A stretch of 64,000 nucleotides of DNA. Origin: Lineus longissimus. Taxonomy: Eukaryota; Nemertea; Pilidiophora; Heteronemertea; Lineidae. The stretch lies in assembly GCF_910592395.1 (NCBI RefSeq), contig NC_088310.1, forward strand, positions 20,591,501-20,655,500, given 5' to 3'. Positions 51,801-64,000 of this stretch are shown here, piece by piece. The position numbers and the translations under genes were made by a program. Numbering within the stretch: the stretch's first letter is position 1; the number at the start of each line of letters is the position of its first letter. Below the pieces are notes generated by a model. That model was given only the letters and a program-made list of their open reading frames with translations. It searched no databases and was not told the origin of the DNA.

Positions 51801-54800
51801 ATCTATCTCTTGATCTTTCCTTTGACCTTGAGCGTTCACGTTCTCTCATGCGCCTCTCCCGTTCTCTCTCCCTCTCCCGTTCTCGCTCACGTCTCTCCCG
51901 TTCCCTCTCGTACTCTTCTCGACGGCGTCGCTCTCTTTCACGGTCACGATCGCGATCCCTCGGCCTTTCCTCTTCCTCATCCTAGAATGAAAGATGCCAT
52001 TGATGCCTGATTATTGAGTCTCAGTGATAACAACGATAACCCTTGTGTGTCTGAACCAATGATGCAGATGATGCCAGATCATCACATCCTCGTTCAGGCA
52101 AGTCTTTTCTCACTCACTGGAATTCCATTTTTAACTTTACGAGAAATTTCAGTATTACAATTGACTTTTGGAGAAACCTTTTCAGGGCAATTCTTTGACA
52201 CAACCACCATGTGGTGTACAATAATGGTGAGCTTTTCAACAGCCGAAAATGTATTCAAAACAAAGAACATCATAATTCCAACATTCAGAATAAGAAGAAT
52301 TATCTAATGGTTTCTTTAATTTCTTAGCCAATGGCAGTAATCTTTTTTCACGACTAGAATTCCAGTGAGTACACCTTATTATTAGCACACCAGGAGCATT
52401 CAGATCTCAGGGAATTTTAAAGTGTATGAAATCATGGGGAAGGGTATATATACATCAAAGAGATTCCCCCACAACTTCAAACCTTTGGCAATGTTGTTCC
52501 AGATGCGACCCCCACCAGCAGCATACTCACCATGTAAATAATCTCAGGGTCGGATACTCTCGAGTCAAGGGCGCTGAGTATATACGTATCAAAATATGAT
52601 CACTAAAATATCAGAAATAGGACAGCAAGGGGCACCTGGAAAAACATGCTTGTTCATTGAGAATTATGTCCAGCCTCTTCGATGAAACCAAAATCAGACC
52701 ACAATTTCATATGTAGGCTAGATGTGCCCCTAAATGATTTTAAAGCAGTTTTTTCCTCTCCAAATTCTGTATTTTGATAAGAGGCGTGAACGTTCCCTGA
52801 GTTGACACCAAAGAACGTTACTATACTAAACAAGCAAAACTGCATCTTACAGCTTACAACGTGTCTTCTTGTCTTCTTCTCTGATCATCCTCCGCATCTC
52901 CGACGATATTTCGTTTCCTAATCGCATCGTCGCGAACTGTCGGCATTACAGGAAAAAGTGCATATGTGCACTATAATTACAACATTGCCCGAATCCTATA
53001 AAGTACACAGTCATATTTCACGGATTAAGGCCAGTATTAGGGGGACTGGCCTCCCCCAAAACAAACAGCACATTGTCATTAACAGTCCATTGTCGATCCA
53101 GACTCTATAAAGACTAGCACCGTAAAAGTTTTTTGAAGCATTGTGGTTAGTTTTGAAAAACGTCTTGTATATTTTCCCCCTGTTTTCCTTTTAGATACGC
53201 AATCAGTCAAAACAGCCCCATTTCAAATGAAACCATACTAAAAATATCTCATCCAGCAATCGGTTGATCAGACTATTTGAATGTTCGAACTATGTTACTG
53301 CTTTGGTATAGAATTAATATCATTTTTACAAATAATTTGGTTCGTCAATTCTTGGTCGCTACATGACCTATCTTTTGGTGCCGAAAAAAGTCCAAACAGG
53401 TAAAAATTCACAGACGCAATTGTCACCACTTCTCCAATACTGAACGGTAATGAAGTAAGCCTCACGATGGGTTTACAAACTCTAGATGAACACTAAGTCA
53501 ACTGGAGTCAATCAGAAAATGGTAAGTTTGCGATTATAGCTGAAATGTACTTGAAATAATTGTTTTGGTCCTACCTTGGACTTGACCCAGGGACAGTCGC
53601 GATATTCAGGACGTTGGCGGATACTTAAATACTCGTTGAAAATAATCAGTAGAGGCACTCACCTCTGAGTAATCTTCCAGTTGTTTCTACTGCCCTCATT
53701 TACTAAGAGTAAGACAGATGCATATCAAAATACATCCGTTAGTGCCAAGGAAATAGACCCCAACCCCTGTGCTGTAGTATTATCTCACCCAGTAGGTAAA
53801 ACATATCATTGGTATCCAGAGTTTTAGGTTAAGTCGGTCACATTAGCAGAGGCCAAGTCAAACGGAAGACTTCTTAAGCTGTGGTTAAATTTGATGGAGT
53901 TCTGCATTGAAGTTTATCAAGATCAATGCAAAACATTAGGCATGTTAGGACTTGATGAAAGTGCAATCACCACGGTCTCTGGTGTGGTTTAGTCTCCAAG
54001 GCCCACAGGTCTTTCAAAGATTTACCCGAATTACAAGGGGTGGGGTCCTATGCCAGGCATAAAATACACCCAGCGCACAAATAGAAAGCATGCTTGATAG
54101 TTAACAGGCAATTTTAGGGAGAGTGGGGAGAAACAAAGCTGGTATAAAGTTACTAGTTAGAATTAGCACATCTAAACAGACAGCATTCTATTTCTTGCAG
54201 CAGCCAAATTACAGGTGAATAATCATGGATACACATTCTCTATTTTTTCAAACAGTCAGTGCACGATTTCTGTAGACCAACTCCACAACAAGGTGATTAA
54301 CAAAATCAGAAAAAGTTCATCCTTGGAAACTGAAAATTATGCTGAAGCTGCACCTACAAGCAATGACACAACACTGACCCAGTAGAGTGAGCAACAACCC
54401 TGTTTCTGGCAATGAATATGACACTCTGTAAACATTATTGTCGGACAGGACACGAAAATCATGAATCAATCAGTTTTCTCTCGTTGAAAGAAACCACATT
54501 GTAATCTCACCAAAAAATTTCCCTCAATTAGAAGTGCAAGATCAAAGGGCAGAAGGTACAGTAAGACAAACCAAACGCCTTCATGGGCTGGTATATCGCA
54601 TATGCATATGTATGAAGGAAACTGTTGAAAACACTGATGCAAACAAGAATCTAAATGAAACCATCACACTAAGATTTTTCCAACATGAACTTAGTCTTAG
54701 TTTTAGGTCTGTTCTAGTCAGTCACTAATTCTTAAGACGCAACAAACAGATGCTTGTTAAAGTTTGGAACCAGTTGATATACAAATGTAAAGATAAGCAA

Positions 54801-57800
54801 GAATCTGGCAGATGTTTAGAAAGTTAACACTAAATTAGTAAACAATCTAAACTGGAGAAAAACTTCATTAGCAACATTCACTAAAAAATTACACCACCAC
54901 GGACCAGAAATTGCCATGTACACTATGCAGGAACTGTGATGAGAGTGCTGCAAACAGTGGATTACCAGTTACTATAGCAACCTGAGCGTGCGAGGACTCG
55001 GCCATGCAAGGGCACAAGGTTGGATTGAGAAAGACTATCATTTTATCGAAAATAATTATCAAAACGAGTTACGACTAGCTGAAAGGTAACAACAGCGACA
55101 ATTTGTAATTTGTAACTTGAACTGAACTTACCATCACTGGGTGTTCATCTCCAATTGGACTAGAAAACTTGTTTTAAAGAATACATGTGTAGACACTCAC
55201 CTAAGGGCATCCCTAGACATGTCAACATATACGTAACGTATGCAGCAATGGAGCTTGCCATTCCCCAAGAATCTAGTATTTAATTCGGTAATGAAATAAG
55301 CCTGTGTTAAAGTTTGCATTTATTGTGACCAGGTGGGAACAACGGATAAAAAAGAGAGAATATGCAAGAATTTTTTTCCACAAATGCCCTGCCTTCTATA
55401 TATTCATATTGCAAAATTCAGCAATATGACCATTTGCATCACTGAAAAGAGATGTGTGAGCCATTTTGCTGAACGTAAACTGCATAGTTGCTGTGAGATA
55501 ACAATTCTATCATACTATAGGCTAGGCAGACAATGAGACATCACCAAAACTGAGACAAGACTGAATTTCCCAAATTCCTACAATTATTTTCGACTGCCAT
55601 TGGTTGCCTTAACCTCATCACTACTCATAATGCTGACCAGGTAACACTTCCTTTTCAACCAGAACTAACATTGCCAAAGGGCAATAAATTTTCATTGTAA
55701 CTTTTATGATCAAGAAAATGGCTCATACACCAGATCCACATATGGAGGTCCTGCTGCTGTGACGAGTGTTGTCAGATTGACTTAGGAAGACCAAGCAACC
55801 AGCAGACTAGAACAGTAAGTTCCAGACGAGAACCGAAACAACCTAGTAAAACTCCTCATTGGTGCTACACTCTTTCAAGTTTTCCTCCAAAAATATGAAT
55901 GGGCACACATTGAATTTCCAAAACATGAGTAAAACATAACAACACTCATTGATGCTGAGTGAAGTTACAGACGAAAAAAGGCATTTCAGGCAACTTCTGC
56001 AACTCCCCTTGGTTTTTTTAAACAGTTGCCTTCCCGGGGGAAAATCAAAGTCATTCTGAAAAATATCAGTCCAAGCACTGTTCCACAAGCAACAGTAAAT
56101 GTAACACATTTCCTCCTTATAAAAAGCAATTTCATATAACAAATTGTATATTTACCTTGTGAGAGTCTCTGAAGAATTTAATTTCTCTGTTGATAAGATC
56201 TTTTTTGTCGTCTTCCATTTCGAGATCATCCAAACCCTGAAACAGATACATAAGTTTAGCCATTGGCTTGAGTTGTTTGCAACATCATGGAGCATAAGTC
56301 AGGTTCATTTCTCTGAAGGATCACCAGTGTTTTTCATCTTTATGGCCATTAGTAAAGGGACAAATGCCAACTTGCTTGTTGCCAACAAGCAGTAATGGTT
56401 ACCTCACCACTAGCAGAGCCATGTCATAAGTGCAGCAAGGCAGCCGGACAGGGACTAAATATTTGAGAGAACCTGACAAATAGACTATGAATGGCAAGCA
56501 GGCCCACACCTCTGAAATTTATTCTTCGGACACTTGGATCTAAATAATAAATAAACCTGTCTCACCATTTCTTTTTCGTCTTTTGGCTTTCGTCGTCGTT
56601 GATCTTCATCAGCTGTAAACACACATGAAACAATGAGGAAACAGGCACAGTCTCGAAGGATTTAAATTAAGGGATACTACTGTGGGAACGATGTCAAGTC
56701 AACGCAACAATTATTTCTAAGGTCACTTGTGCAAGTCATTCCTTTACGGACTGCAAGTTCTGAAGAACTAATTTACTTATAGGATTACAAAACCCCCAAA
56801 ACTTGGTAAACTAGATCAGTGTTTTTACTCATTGGAGAGGCCATTAGGCATGCTGGTATAGTATTTAGTTCATGTTGTGATTGATGGAGAATTGCTTAGG
56901 ATCCGCTCCGACCATAAGCAAAAAAAATATTATAACTAGCCTATATTGCAACGAGGTATTTAGGTGAATATGGTATTAGGCTACGAATGTTATGTGATAG
57001 GAGTGCAAATTAGAGATCTACCTACATGTAGAGCAAAACACAGGAAACAGGAGAAGTGTTTTACACAGCACTGATCATTTAAAGATAATTGCTAAATGAG
57101 TCGGAACAAGGATTCAGACAAAGAAACAGCAACAACAATCAACAGCAGGACTAACACTTGTCCAAATGGTAAACAGAATGTAGTCGTAAAAACTCCATTA
57201 TACGTCAAAGATTTTGATCTCAAGCAAGCAATTTCTATACTAACCTTGTTAATTGTTAAAGGAACATGCACTAGTAATAACTAAATAAGGTAAATTGTCA
57301 AGGAACTAAGCAGTGAAAGATGACAATTCACACGAAGGGATGTCAAAAACAAAATATCTTAAAATATCCTGCATGAAGGTGAAGTGATGTGACTGATATT
57401 TTTAGTTGGTAGCTTTTTTCCAAACATTTGTGTTTCCCTTTTCTGTTATGAAGTGTCATGGAAGGAGCAAATGCTGATGAATGCCTTATATAGAGCAACC
57501 TCTTCATAGAATTGACAGAACTATCTTACCAAAAATTATCAAACTGCAAGAAATTCTACATTACCCTTTTAGCGGTATGGACCCACATAACAGTAGTTCT
57601 AAAAGAATTTTAAAGAAAGTTCGACAGCATTCAAGAAAAGGTCGCATAACGCACACCAGGGAAAGTATCAGCTTTTTGCCAGTAGAAATACCCAATATAC
57701 CTTCTTGCTGTACGACATGTATAGGTGGCCTAACACTGTTACCATTTGGACCAGCTCTTTTCCAAGGCCTCTTACCCGGCAAAGGATCCCTCTTGAGTTC

Positions 57801-60008
57801 ATCATGGTACTCCCTCATGATGCAATCAAGTCCAGCCTTGGCCACGCGATCCTCCCGTAACGTGAAATCATCTAAAGCATCATCATCACTGTCGATTTCT
57901 GCCTCTTCTTTTTCCTCCTCTCCATTTTTCTCTTTATTTTTCTCCTTTTCACGCTGACGTTTTTCCTTTTTCTTTGCCTTGTATTCCTCTATAAGATTTT
58001 TTGTCTTGGCATCAACTTTAACCTGAAATGATATAATTTTTTTTGAATTGTTTGTGCCAATTACATGAACATGCAAACATAATATTTATAATACTTACAA
58101 TTGCTCTGGCAATCACGTTGATGTTAAATTTATGGACTGGATAAAACCTAATTGCCTTCATTAAGCATTGTTTATTTAAACTCCACTCAAGGTACTGATG
58201 GGTCTTGTAACTTGTAAAGTCAGCCTCCTTAAGAAAGGGCATATGTATCAATCCAAATATTTCACTTACCACTACTTTTTTGTCAGCTATCATCCATTCA
58301 TTTAACAATCGTATACATCGCATTGTGGCTTCAGGATTGTCATATTCACAGAAACCGAATGCTGAAATGATGAATAAAATCATGAACAATAAGTAGGTGG
58401 TTCGAGTGCTTCTCTCTTGTACAACTTTGAAGATTAACTGGCATTCACCTGTGAGATATGTAGGTTTTCAAGTCATGATGAGAGCCTGTTGGTTGTTGAT
58501 AGTCTGCACAAATCAGGCAGAGAGGACTGTGTCCATTAGTCTCAACCAAGAAATTCAGACCAGGGCCAATTTTTCTGTTAGTCTCACCTTGAAGTTTCCC
58601 AGATGCGCCTTGGACCCGTTTCCAGCTGAGGACTGTACCACACCGTGTCAACATTTGTTTAATCATGTTATCTGGTGCCCTCTCACTTATGTTACCAACA
58701 AATACAGTTGTGACTGGATGTTTCTCATGATCGCCATCCTGCAATGTAAAAGTGAGTAATTACACAAAGGAGTTTTAGATCCAGTCTAGCTCTTGATAAG
58801 GTTGACTGAGAAATATCGGGACTCAATGGCATCACAGCATGACCCAAGGCAAGGTTTAGCTTGAACTTAAAAGTGGAGGACGTATTGTAAGAGTTATTAG
58901 GCAGTACCTATAAGAAAAATATGATTTTTAAGCACTTCTATAAAGACACCAATCACTTCAGAACTACCAGTCCAAACTATTGCAAGTTCAAGTCTTAAAT
59001 TATTGGTGACAACTAAAAATCACTTTCTTACCTTTGGAATTTCCTGAGGTACTAATTTTTTTGATGGTCGATCTCGCAGAGAACCGGCATTGTTTCTCAT
59101 AACCTGTGAATAAAAGACAAAATTACTACAGCACATAGCATTTGGTACATGTACATCTACTATACTGCACTTAAGGATGATCATGAATTTTTTTAAAGCC
59201 CTAGGATCAGCTAATCCTAGTTTTGGACCAGTACAAATCAGCTGTGAATAAACAAGATAATATTTTTGTGGTGGAGGTGACTACAGGCAACTTCCCCATT
59301 CAGTAAGGGGTACTGTTACTGTGTTCCAATCTTTCCAATACAATAGTACAGAACAGAAATGTGCAGGGGTCAATGATGTTCAGTCTTGATGAATTGAAAG
59401 TAAAATACCCTGCACACAATCATCAACAAGGAAACAGCTTCAACACGTCAGAAGTATCTGGTTTGGACAACTTACATTTGAATTCATCATTCCCATGGGG
59501 ACCATTGTACCTAGGAGAAAAGAACAGAAGAAATACATTTAACCAGCTGAAGTCAGAACCACAGGATCATGTAAGTGTGATTTGACCTTCAAGACACTAG
59601 CATTTAGGGTCTTGATTATTCTATTTCATTCTGTGGAAAAACAAGCATTTAGTTAATCGCTTTTTGTCCCAAGTTGAAACCATGCCTCACTATCATTCAG
59701 GTAATCCTTACGGAAATGACATTGGTTAGCCCAACGAAGCACAACAATATGTACAGAGTAGAAAATTGTTTTTCAAAACACTGCTCAGTCACATAAGTGA
59801 TGAAATCTACAGGAGTAGCAAACTTGAAAATAATTTATGAGCAGATCAACGCCCTCAACTCAAGGCGCATTGCAATGAAGCATTACATTTTCACATTAGA
59901 CTTTGTGCCTAAGAAACTATGATTATGATACTTACCCATAGGAGCAAAGCCATAACCCATTGGTGGCCCCAAACCAGGGACCATAGGCTGCCTTGAGACA
60001 TATGACAT
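48817..60008 (-). CDS. RBM25: RNA-binding protein 25, splicing regulator
   Basis: RBM25 binds RNA and spliceosomal proteins and regulates 5' splice-site choice and apoptotic gene splicing. Seventeen coding exons run from 60008 to 48817 (start exon 60008-59936; RRM exons about 58740-58588 and 58361-58271; large exon 58021-57701; 56612-56566; 56236-56156; 51981-51794; 51576-51480; then about 51231, 51000, 50565, 50263, 49829-49569, 49286-49138, 48909-48817). The RRM shows RNP2 TVFVGNIS and RNP1 AFGFCEY with LSWKRVQGASGKLQ, as in human RBM25. The middle is Arg/Glu/Asp-rich. The C-terminal PWI domain reads FAFTLDWSMVDT, KPWVNKKIIEYIGEEEATL and EEAEVFVVKMWRLLIYETEA, ending AGLVK as in the human protein. 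An acceptor at 60046 and an in-frame ATG at 60020 mean the start could be four codons earlier. Several inner exon ends are approximate. The 56156-51981 intron is 4.2 kb. Confidence 0.96.
52858..52936 (-). other. Candidate poison exon in the RBM25 4.2-kb intron
   Basis: A 79-nt segment on the minus strand is flanked by an acceptor with a pyrimidine tract (CTTTTTCCTG...GACAG) and a good donor (GTT, then GTAAGC at 52857). It is open in the phase delivered by the preceding exon, which ends in phase 0, and reads FATMRLGNEISSEMRRMIRE. Being 79 nt, it shifts the frame. Its last base T plus the first bases GA of the next exon at 51981 make TGA, a stop exactly at the junction. Inclusion would therefore truncate RBM25. 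The normal exon-to-exon join is in frame without it. Confidence 0.45.
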
Positions 60009-60499
60009 TTTCTTATTCATAAGTTATTTGTTCTGTTCAGTTATACTGCAAGAGAAAATATAATGCTTATTCGGGATGACATTAACTGTGACAGGTCAAC
60101 TTTATTTTATCATAGGCAGAGCCACTGCCAGGATTTTGATAGGGATAAAAAGCTGACCACCCGACCATGAAGATGCATTGGAAGAGCCAGCAGAAGAAAA
60201 ATTTTCAATCAATTTTGACTTCATTTTATTTTAGTTTTGACACAACTTGTTCACCTCACCTAACCAAAATTCCATCATCTTTGCAAAAGTTAGAGAAGTT
60301 ACATAACATCACCTTATTCTTGTTGGACATGTTGTCATTTTTAGATACATACATTATTACATATTACATAAATACATCGCCAAGTACACTACATGCACAC
60401 ACAGACACACCAACGCAACACAGACTGGCACGGAAGAAATATTTCGTCTTCTTTCTTCTTCAATAGCATAAAAAACGGCAATACAACAAATCCAAGAAA

Positions 60500-60918
60500 T
60501 ACATATTTACAAACCTCGATAGTTAACGTTCTAATTTATTTCATTAAGCAATTATTTTGATGATGATTTAGGGGGAAAAAGAGGGATAATTTGAAGCATT
60601 TATCACATTTTTTGCAAAAATGGTGGATTCACCGCACATCCCAGAATGCAATTATCGTTGTGGTTGTCGGTGCTTTCCTCACGCCGGAAACGTCATTACG
60701 CATGCGTAGTACTGCTTCCGACGTAAACTGAAAATGAACGGAATTCAGGTCATAAACAATCACTATGTTTTCTCATTATGAAGTGTCTAAATTTCTTTTT
60801 CAATAGGGCAGTACATACCATATGTAATTGGGATTGAATAAAACCTGAGATATTTTGGCATAGTTGCTCTGTTTTTGCTTTGTATTCGATTTTGCTTGAG
60901 GTTGAATGACCTTCCAAC
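60500..60918. promoter_or_regulatory. Divergent promoter region, RBM25/COX7A
   Basis: The region between the 5' side of RBM25 and the COX7A start carries a perfect 12-bp palindrome TACGCATGCGTA at 60697-60708 (NRF1-like core). It also has CGGAAACGTCATTACG at 60684-60700, with an ETS-like and a half CRE motif. The COX7A start sits in AACATGGCCGC, close to a YY1 site. No TATA box is seen. Confidence 0.5.
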
Positions 60919-61826
60919 ATGGCCGCTATGAAGACAGTCCGCCGTTGCTTGGTTGGTTGTGACGTTGTGGATCCCCCTGTCCTTGCCCTCATACATGTCA
61001 TAGATCCCCTGAATACAAACTGGGTCTAGGCCTTCATTAATTTTCATTGCCTATGCCCCAATCGGGTTGATATACATTTACTGATAGAATTAATAGATAT
61101 TCATCCTTTATTTACTGTACACTTGCAGGTTCTCAATAGGGTGGCCCTCCAAGCCATTGGCACCCGTGGTCTTGCCACTTCAGCTGTCCAATGCACGGGG
61201 AAGGGCAAGCCCCTTGGCTATGTTCCCAATGCAGAGGGTTACAAGAAGTTCCAGCAATTACAAACAGAAATGACGGTTAGTATCAAGGCTACTACGGTGT
61301 TGTGTATACTTAATACTTTGGACCACCACGGGATGGTGTGAAATTCGTCTTTATATTCCAGTGGCTGTAAAAACAACTATGGCTACAATCTCCCTTGGTA
61401 AAGTTAAGCTCTTGCTGATGCAGTAGAACCACTTCATTAAGGACACCCTTGGGACTGCCTGATGTTGTCGCCCTAATAATGAGGTCTCCTGATTACAAAA
61501 TACGCTCAATTTACAGAGGTCCAATTGAATGGAAAATTTACCAATATGGTAATAGTGGAACAAAACAGATGTCCAGAGGTGAATGGGGTGGGGGGGGGGG
61601 GTGTTCTACTGCTTTTATTTATTTTATTTCTATATATTTTTCAGTGTTCTTCATTTAATATCAAAGCTTCCTTTTCTTACAGAGAGATGATGGCTTACTG
61701 GTGTGGCAAAAGAGGGGTCTGCGAGATAAGCTCCCATATGCCACATCCTTGGGGCTCTGCATTTTCGGAATGGGCTTAGCTGTCTACAACCTGATCCAGA
61801 TGTCGTTTCCTAAGAAAGCAGATTAA
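60919..61826 (+). CDS. Cytochrome c oxidase subunit 7A-like
   Basis: COX7A is a small single-pass nuclear-encoded subunit of complex IV in the mitochondrial inner membrane; relatives also link complexes III and IV. Exons 61129-61275 and 61683-61826 are clear: the first encodes RVALQAIGTRGLATSAVQCT, a presequence-like stretch, then GYVPNAEGYKKFQQLQTEM. The second encodes RDDGLLVWQKRGLRDKLPYA, a membrane segment (TSLGLCIFGMGLAVYNLI) and SFPKKAD-stop, as in the FPKK end of COX7A2. The first exon is less sure: ATG at 60919, reading MAAMKTVRRCL, would splice at 60951 using a weak GTTGGT donor in phase 0. The total would be 107 residues. Whether it is COX7A proper or COX7A2L/COX7RP-like is not decided; the spacing between presequence and KRG motif is shorter than in COX7A2L. 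Confidence 0.8.
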
Positions 61827-62810
61827 CAATGGTGTGTTTAGACTAATTATTATTCAAGAGACAAGTTTATATAAAAAACAATGAGCATATCTGACTTTGG
61901 ATTTATTCTCCCACAGGAAGAGTTTTGATTTTTGAAGACACCATAACATGAAGAGGATTTCTGATGGAAACAATTAGCCATTTTGATGTAGACAAATCCT
62001 AGTTGATACGGTGTAACATAATTTACGAGTTGGTTCAGAGACAGTGCTGTGACTCAACATCATTTCAATGTGAAAGACTGAAGGAAAATCTCTGGAACAT
62101 CTGTAATCCATGCATGCTGTGTACACACACCATCTTCATCAGTATCTATGGAATCCGGAAATCTAGTTTACTCAAGGCGTAGTCGAGGTTTTGGGCAATA
62201 TTTTAGCTCCACCTGAGCGGTTTGGGTGAGATAATCAATACTGACAGTGAGGTATCAATTTCTATTCTATAACATCTCAAATTAAATATCGAATAACACC
62301 ACCTTTGGTTTTAAATGCTTTTGAAATGCTTCCATATTTCGCACCAACCCAAGTTGTTAGGGTTGTCTCAACCAAACCTCTGTGGTGAAAGTGAGGCTAT
62401 ATGCATTATCCAATATGAAAAAGAAATATTTTCACTCGGGTGTTTTAGAATTCATAATTTGTTGTATGTGTTAATAAAACATCAAACTTCAACTGCATAC
62501 CTTTTATGTTTTTATGTGTGTGATTAACTACTAGGCTTCTGACATTTAATATGAGAGTTCCTCAGGATGAGAACATCATGACTGTGTCTCTAATGTTGAC
62601 TTATAGAGTAGAACTGTGAGGGCTCGGAGAGAATTAATCGAGAAAGAGCGCCATTTGTAGCAAACAGTCAATAATGGCAAGGCTTGGGCTTTTCATGAAA
62701 GACATTGTCACAACCAACTATTCGTCCTGCTATTCATTGATGAATGACGATAAAAGACGCTCTAAAAAAAGAATTTCGGAATATCCTGAATTCGGATAGG
62801 CGACAGAGAA
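61827..62810. other. COX7A 3' UTR and spacer
   Basis: Nothing coding is supported. The first 650 bases fit the 3' UTR of the COX7A-like gene; the remainder up to the tandem duplication shows no recognisable feature. Confidence 0.4.
62473..62478 (+). terminator. Poly(A) signal AATAAA, COX7A-like gene
   Basis: AATAAA lies about 650 bp after the COX7A-like stop codon, in AT-rich sequence. It is the first clear plus-strand hexamer and is a reasonable 3' end. Confidence 0.5.
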
Positions 62811-64000
62811 AAATTAACAGGGAAAGATATTTGATTTAGGGTCTTAATAAAAATATACACCGGAATATTTTTTTAAATTGCCGCCGAAACTGCTCCGCCT
62901 CTTCGCCCCATCCGCCTGATACACGTCACCATACAGCCTTCAGTCCACGTGCAGACGTCGTGAATTCCTCGGCGCGGCGGCACTCATGTTTCAAAACTTC
63001 TCCGTTAAATTCTTTGATTTCGCGAAAAAAGACAACTTTTGGATGTAAGTTCATAGATAAGGTATCGTAGCTCATTCTTATTCCGATTTTTTTAGTTTAT
63101 AGCGTTTTCGGGGCAATGCCAATGATAAGGAGTTTGGTGTGGTTGGCAAAAAAATTGATGGTGGCGTTCCGGCCACACACGTGCGCTGATTTTTTTTTCA
63201 TCAAAAAACATCCCGAGTCTGTGTTTCATGACAGTCACCAAAGTGCCGGGACCAGGTATTCTTGTTCTGCGTGTAATTCTGCATCTGGTAAACTGAATTA
63301 CGTGGAGATTGCTACCATTTTTGATGGTGAAAATCATGTTGAAACTGACCAGTCCAGTGCGATAATTGAATACAATGTTTCGGTGGCCATTTTGCATGCA
63401 CTGCTGTGTGCATACATTGACTGTGCGGCTATGACATTTGATTTTCGCGGCATAGCAAGGGAGAAATAGACACCCTGCGAAAATAAACACAGGTTTGGTT
63501 AAATTAACAGGGAAAGATATTTGATTTAGGGTCTTATTAAAAAAATGCACTGGAAATTTTTTTTTAATTGCCGCCGAAACTGCACCGCCTGTTCGCCCCG
63601 TCCACCTGATGATAATGACGTCAACATACAACCGTCAGTCCACGTGCAGACATCGTGAAATCTTCGGCGCGGCGGCACTCATGTTTCAAAACTTCTCCGT
63701 TAAATTCTTTGATTTCGCGAAAAAAGACAACTTTTGGATGGTAGGTTCATAGATGAGGTATCGTAGCTCATTCATATTCCGATCTTTTTGAGTTTCTAGC
63801 GTTTTCGGGGCAATGCCAATGATAAGGAGTTTGGTGTGGTTGGCAAAAAAATTGATGGTGGCGTTCCGGCCACACACGTGCGCTGATTTTTTTTCATCAA
63901 AAAACATCCCGAGTCTGTGTTTCATGATAGTCACCAAAGTGCCGGAACCAGGTATTCTTGTTCTGCGTGTAATTCTGCATCTGGTAAACTGAATTATGTG
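62811..64000. repeat. Direct tandem duplication, unit about 690 bp, cut by the window edge
   Basis: AAATTAACAGGGAAAGATAT begins at 62811 and again at 63501. The following sequence is very similar throughout, with small indels that move the offset from 690 to 697 bp (GCGTTTTCGGGG at 63102 and 63799). The second copy runs to the window end, so more copies may follow. The unit includes a CpG-rich patch (GCCGCCGAAACTG, CGGCGCGGCGGCACTCATG) and a region with TTCCGGCCACACACGTGCGC. Frames across the two copies differ because of indels such as T9 versus T8, so it does not look protein-coding. Confidence 0.9.

Noticed and set aside
61525-61779. Plus-strand frame of 84 codons across the last COX7A intron and exon
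   Set aside because: It runs through a poly-G tract and reads the last COX7A exon in the wrong frame.
63116-63469. Plus-strand frame of 117 codons in the 690-bp unit, and a 179-codon minus-strand frame overlapping it
   Set aside because: Neither frame is preserved in the second copy because of homopolymer and other indels, so coding is not supported.

Overview
This is nuclear DNA from an invertebrate animal. The genes are split by GT-AG introns, the non-coding DNA is AT-rich, and the recognisable proteins are animal orthologs: PCMT1, testis-specific-type kinases, SDCCAG8, TMEM160, RBM25 and COX7A. A MULE-type transposon and several kinds of repeat add to the picture. The lineage cannot be fixed from the sequence; a marine deuterostome or a spiralian would both fit.

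Layout, left to right. (1) 0.48-2.43 kb: a decayed MULE-like DNA transposon with a frameshifted transposase and ends built from a repeated 13-bp motif, followed by a short tandem duplication. (2) 3.9-5.9 kb (+): PCMT1, five coding exons, with a long gene-poor tail to about 9.9 kb. (3) 10.0-13.9 kb: two testis-specific serine kinase (TSSK)-like genes in head-to-head orientation. The minus-strand copy has four exons and the plus-strand copy is intronless. Their starts are 368 bp apart and the gap holds four CRE or CRE-like sites. (4) 15.2-17.2 kb (-): a small secreted cysteine-rich protein, probably stanniocalcin-like. (5) 23.0-34.2 kb (-): a gene for a 2,603-residue, largely disordered nuclear-type protein. 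One exon of 7.55 kb carries almost all of it, with a PCNA-binding (PIP-box) motif and two AT-hooks; I do not recognise the ortholog. (6) 36.3-42.2 kb (-): SDCCAG8, 14 exons, head-to-head with TMEM160 (42.4-45.1 kb, +) across 258 bp containing ETS and NRF1-type sites. (7) 48.8-60.0 kb (-): RBM25 (RRM, R/E/D-rich region, PWI domain), head-to-head with a COX7A-like subunit gene (60.9-61.8 kb, +). (8) 62.8 kb to the window end: a direct tandem duplication of a unit of about 690 bp that runs off the edge.

Themes. Three divergent gene pairs share short promoters: TSSK/TSSK, SDCCAG8/TMEM160 and RBM25/COX7A. The most notable observations are the CRE cluster between the two kinase genes, the unidentified giant PIP-box/AT-hook protein, and an exon-like 79-nt segment in the 4.2-kb RBM25 intron that would create a stop codon exactly at its junction with the next exon, as a poison exon would. 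Gene models were built by eye from reading frames, splice consensus and remembered family sequences, so internal exon ends marked approximate may be off by a few bases.
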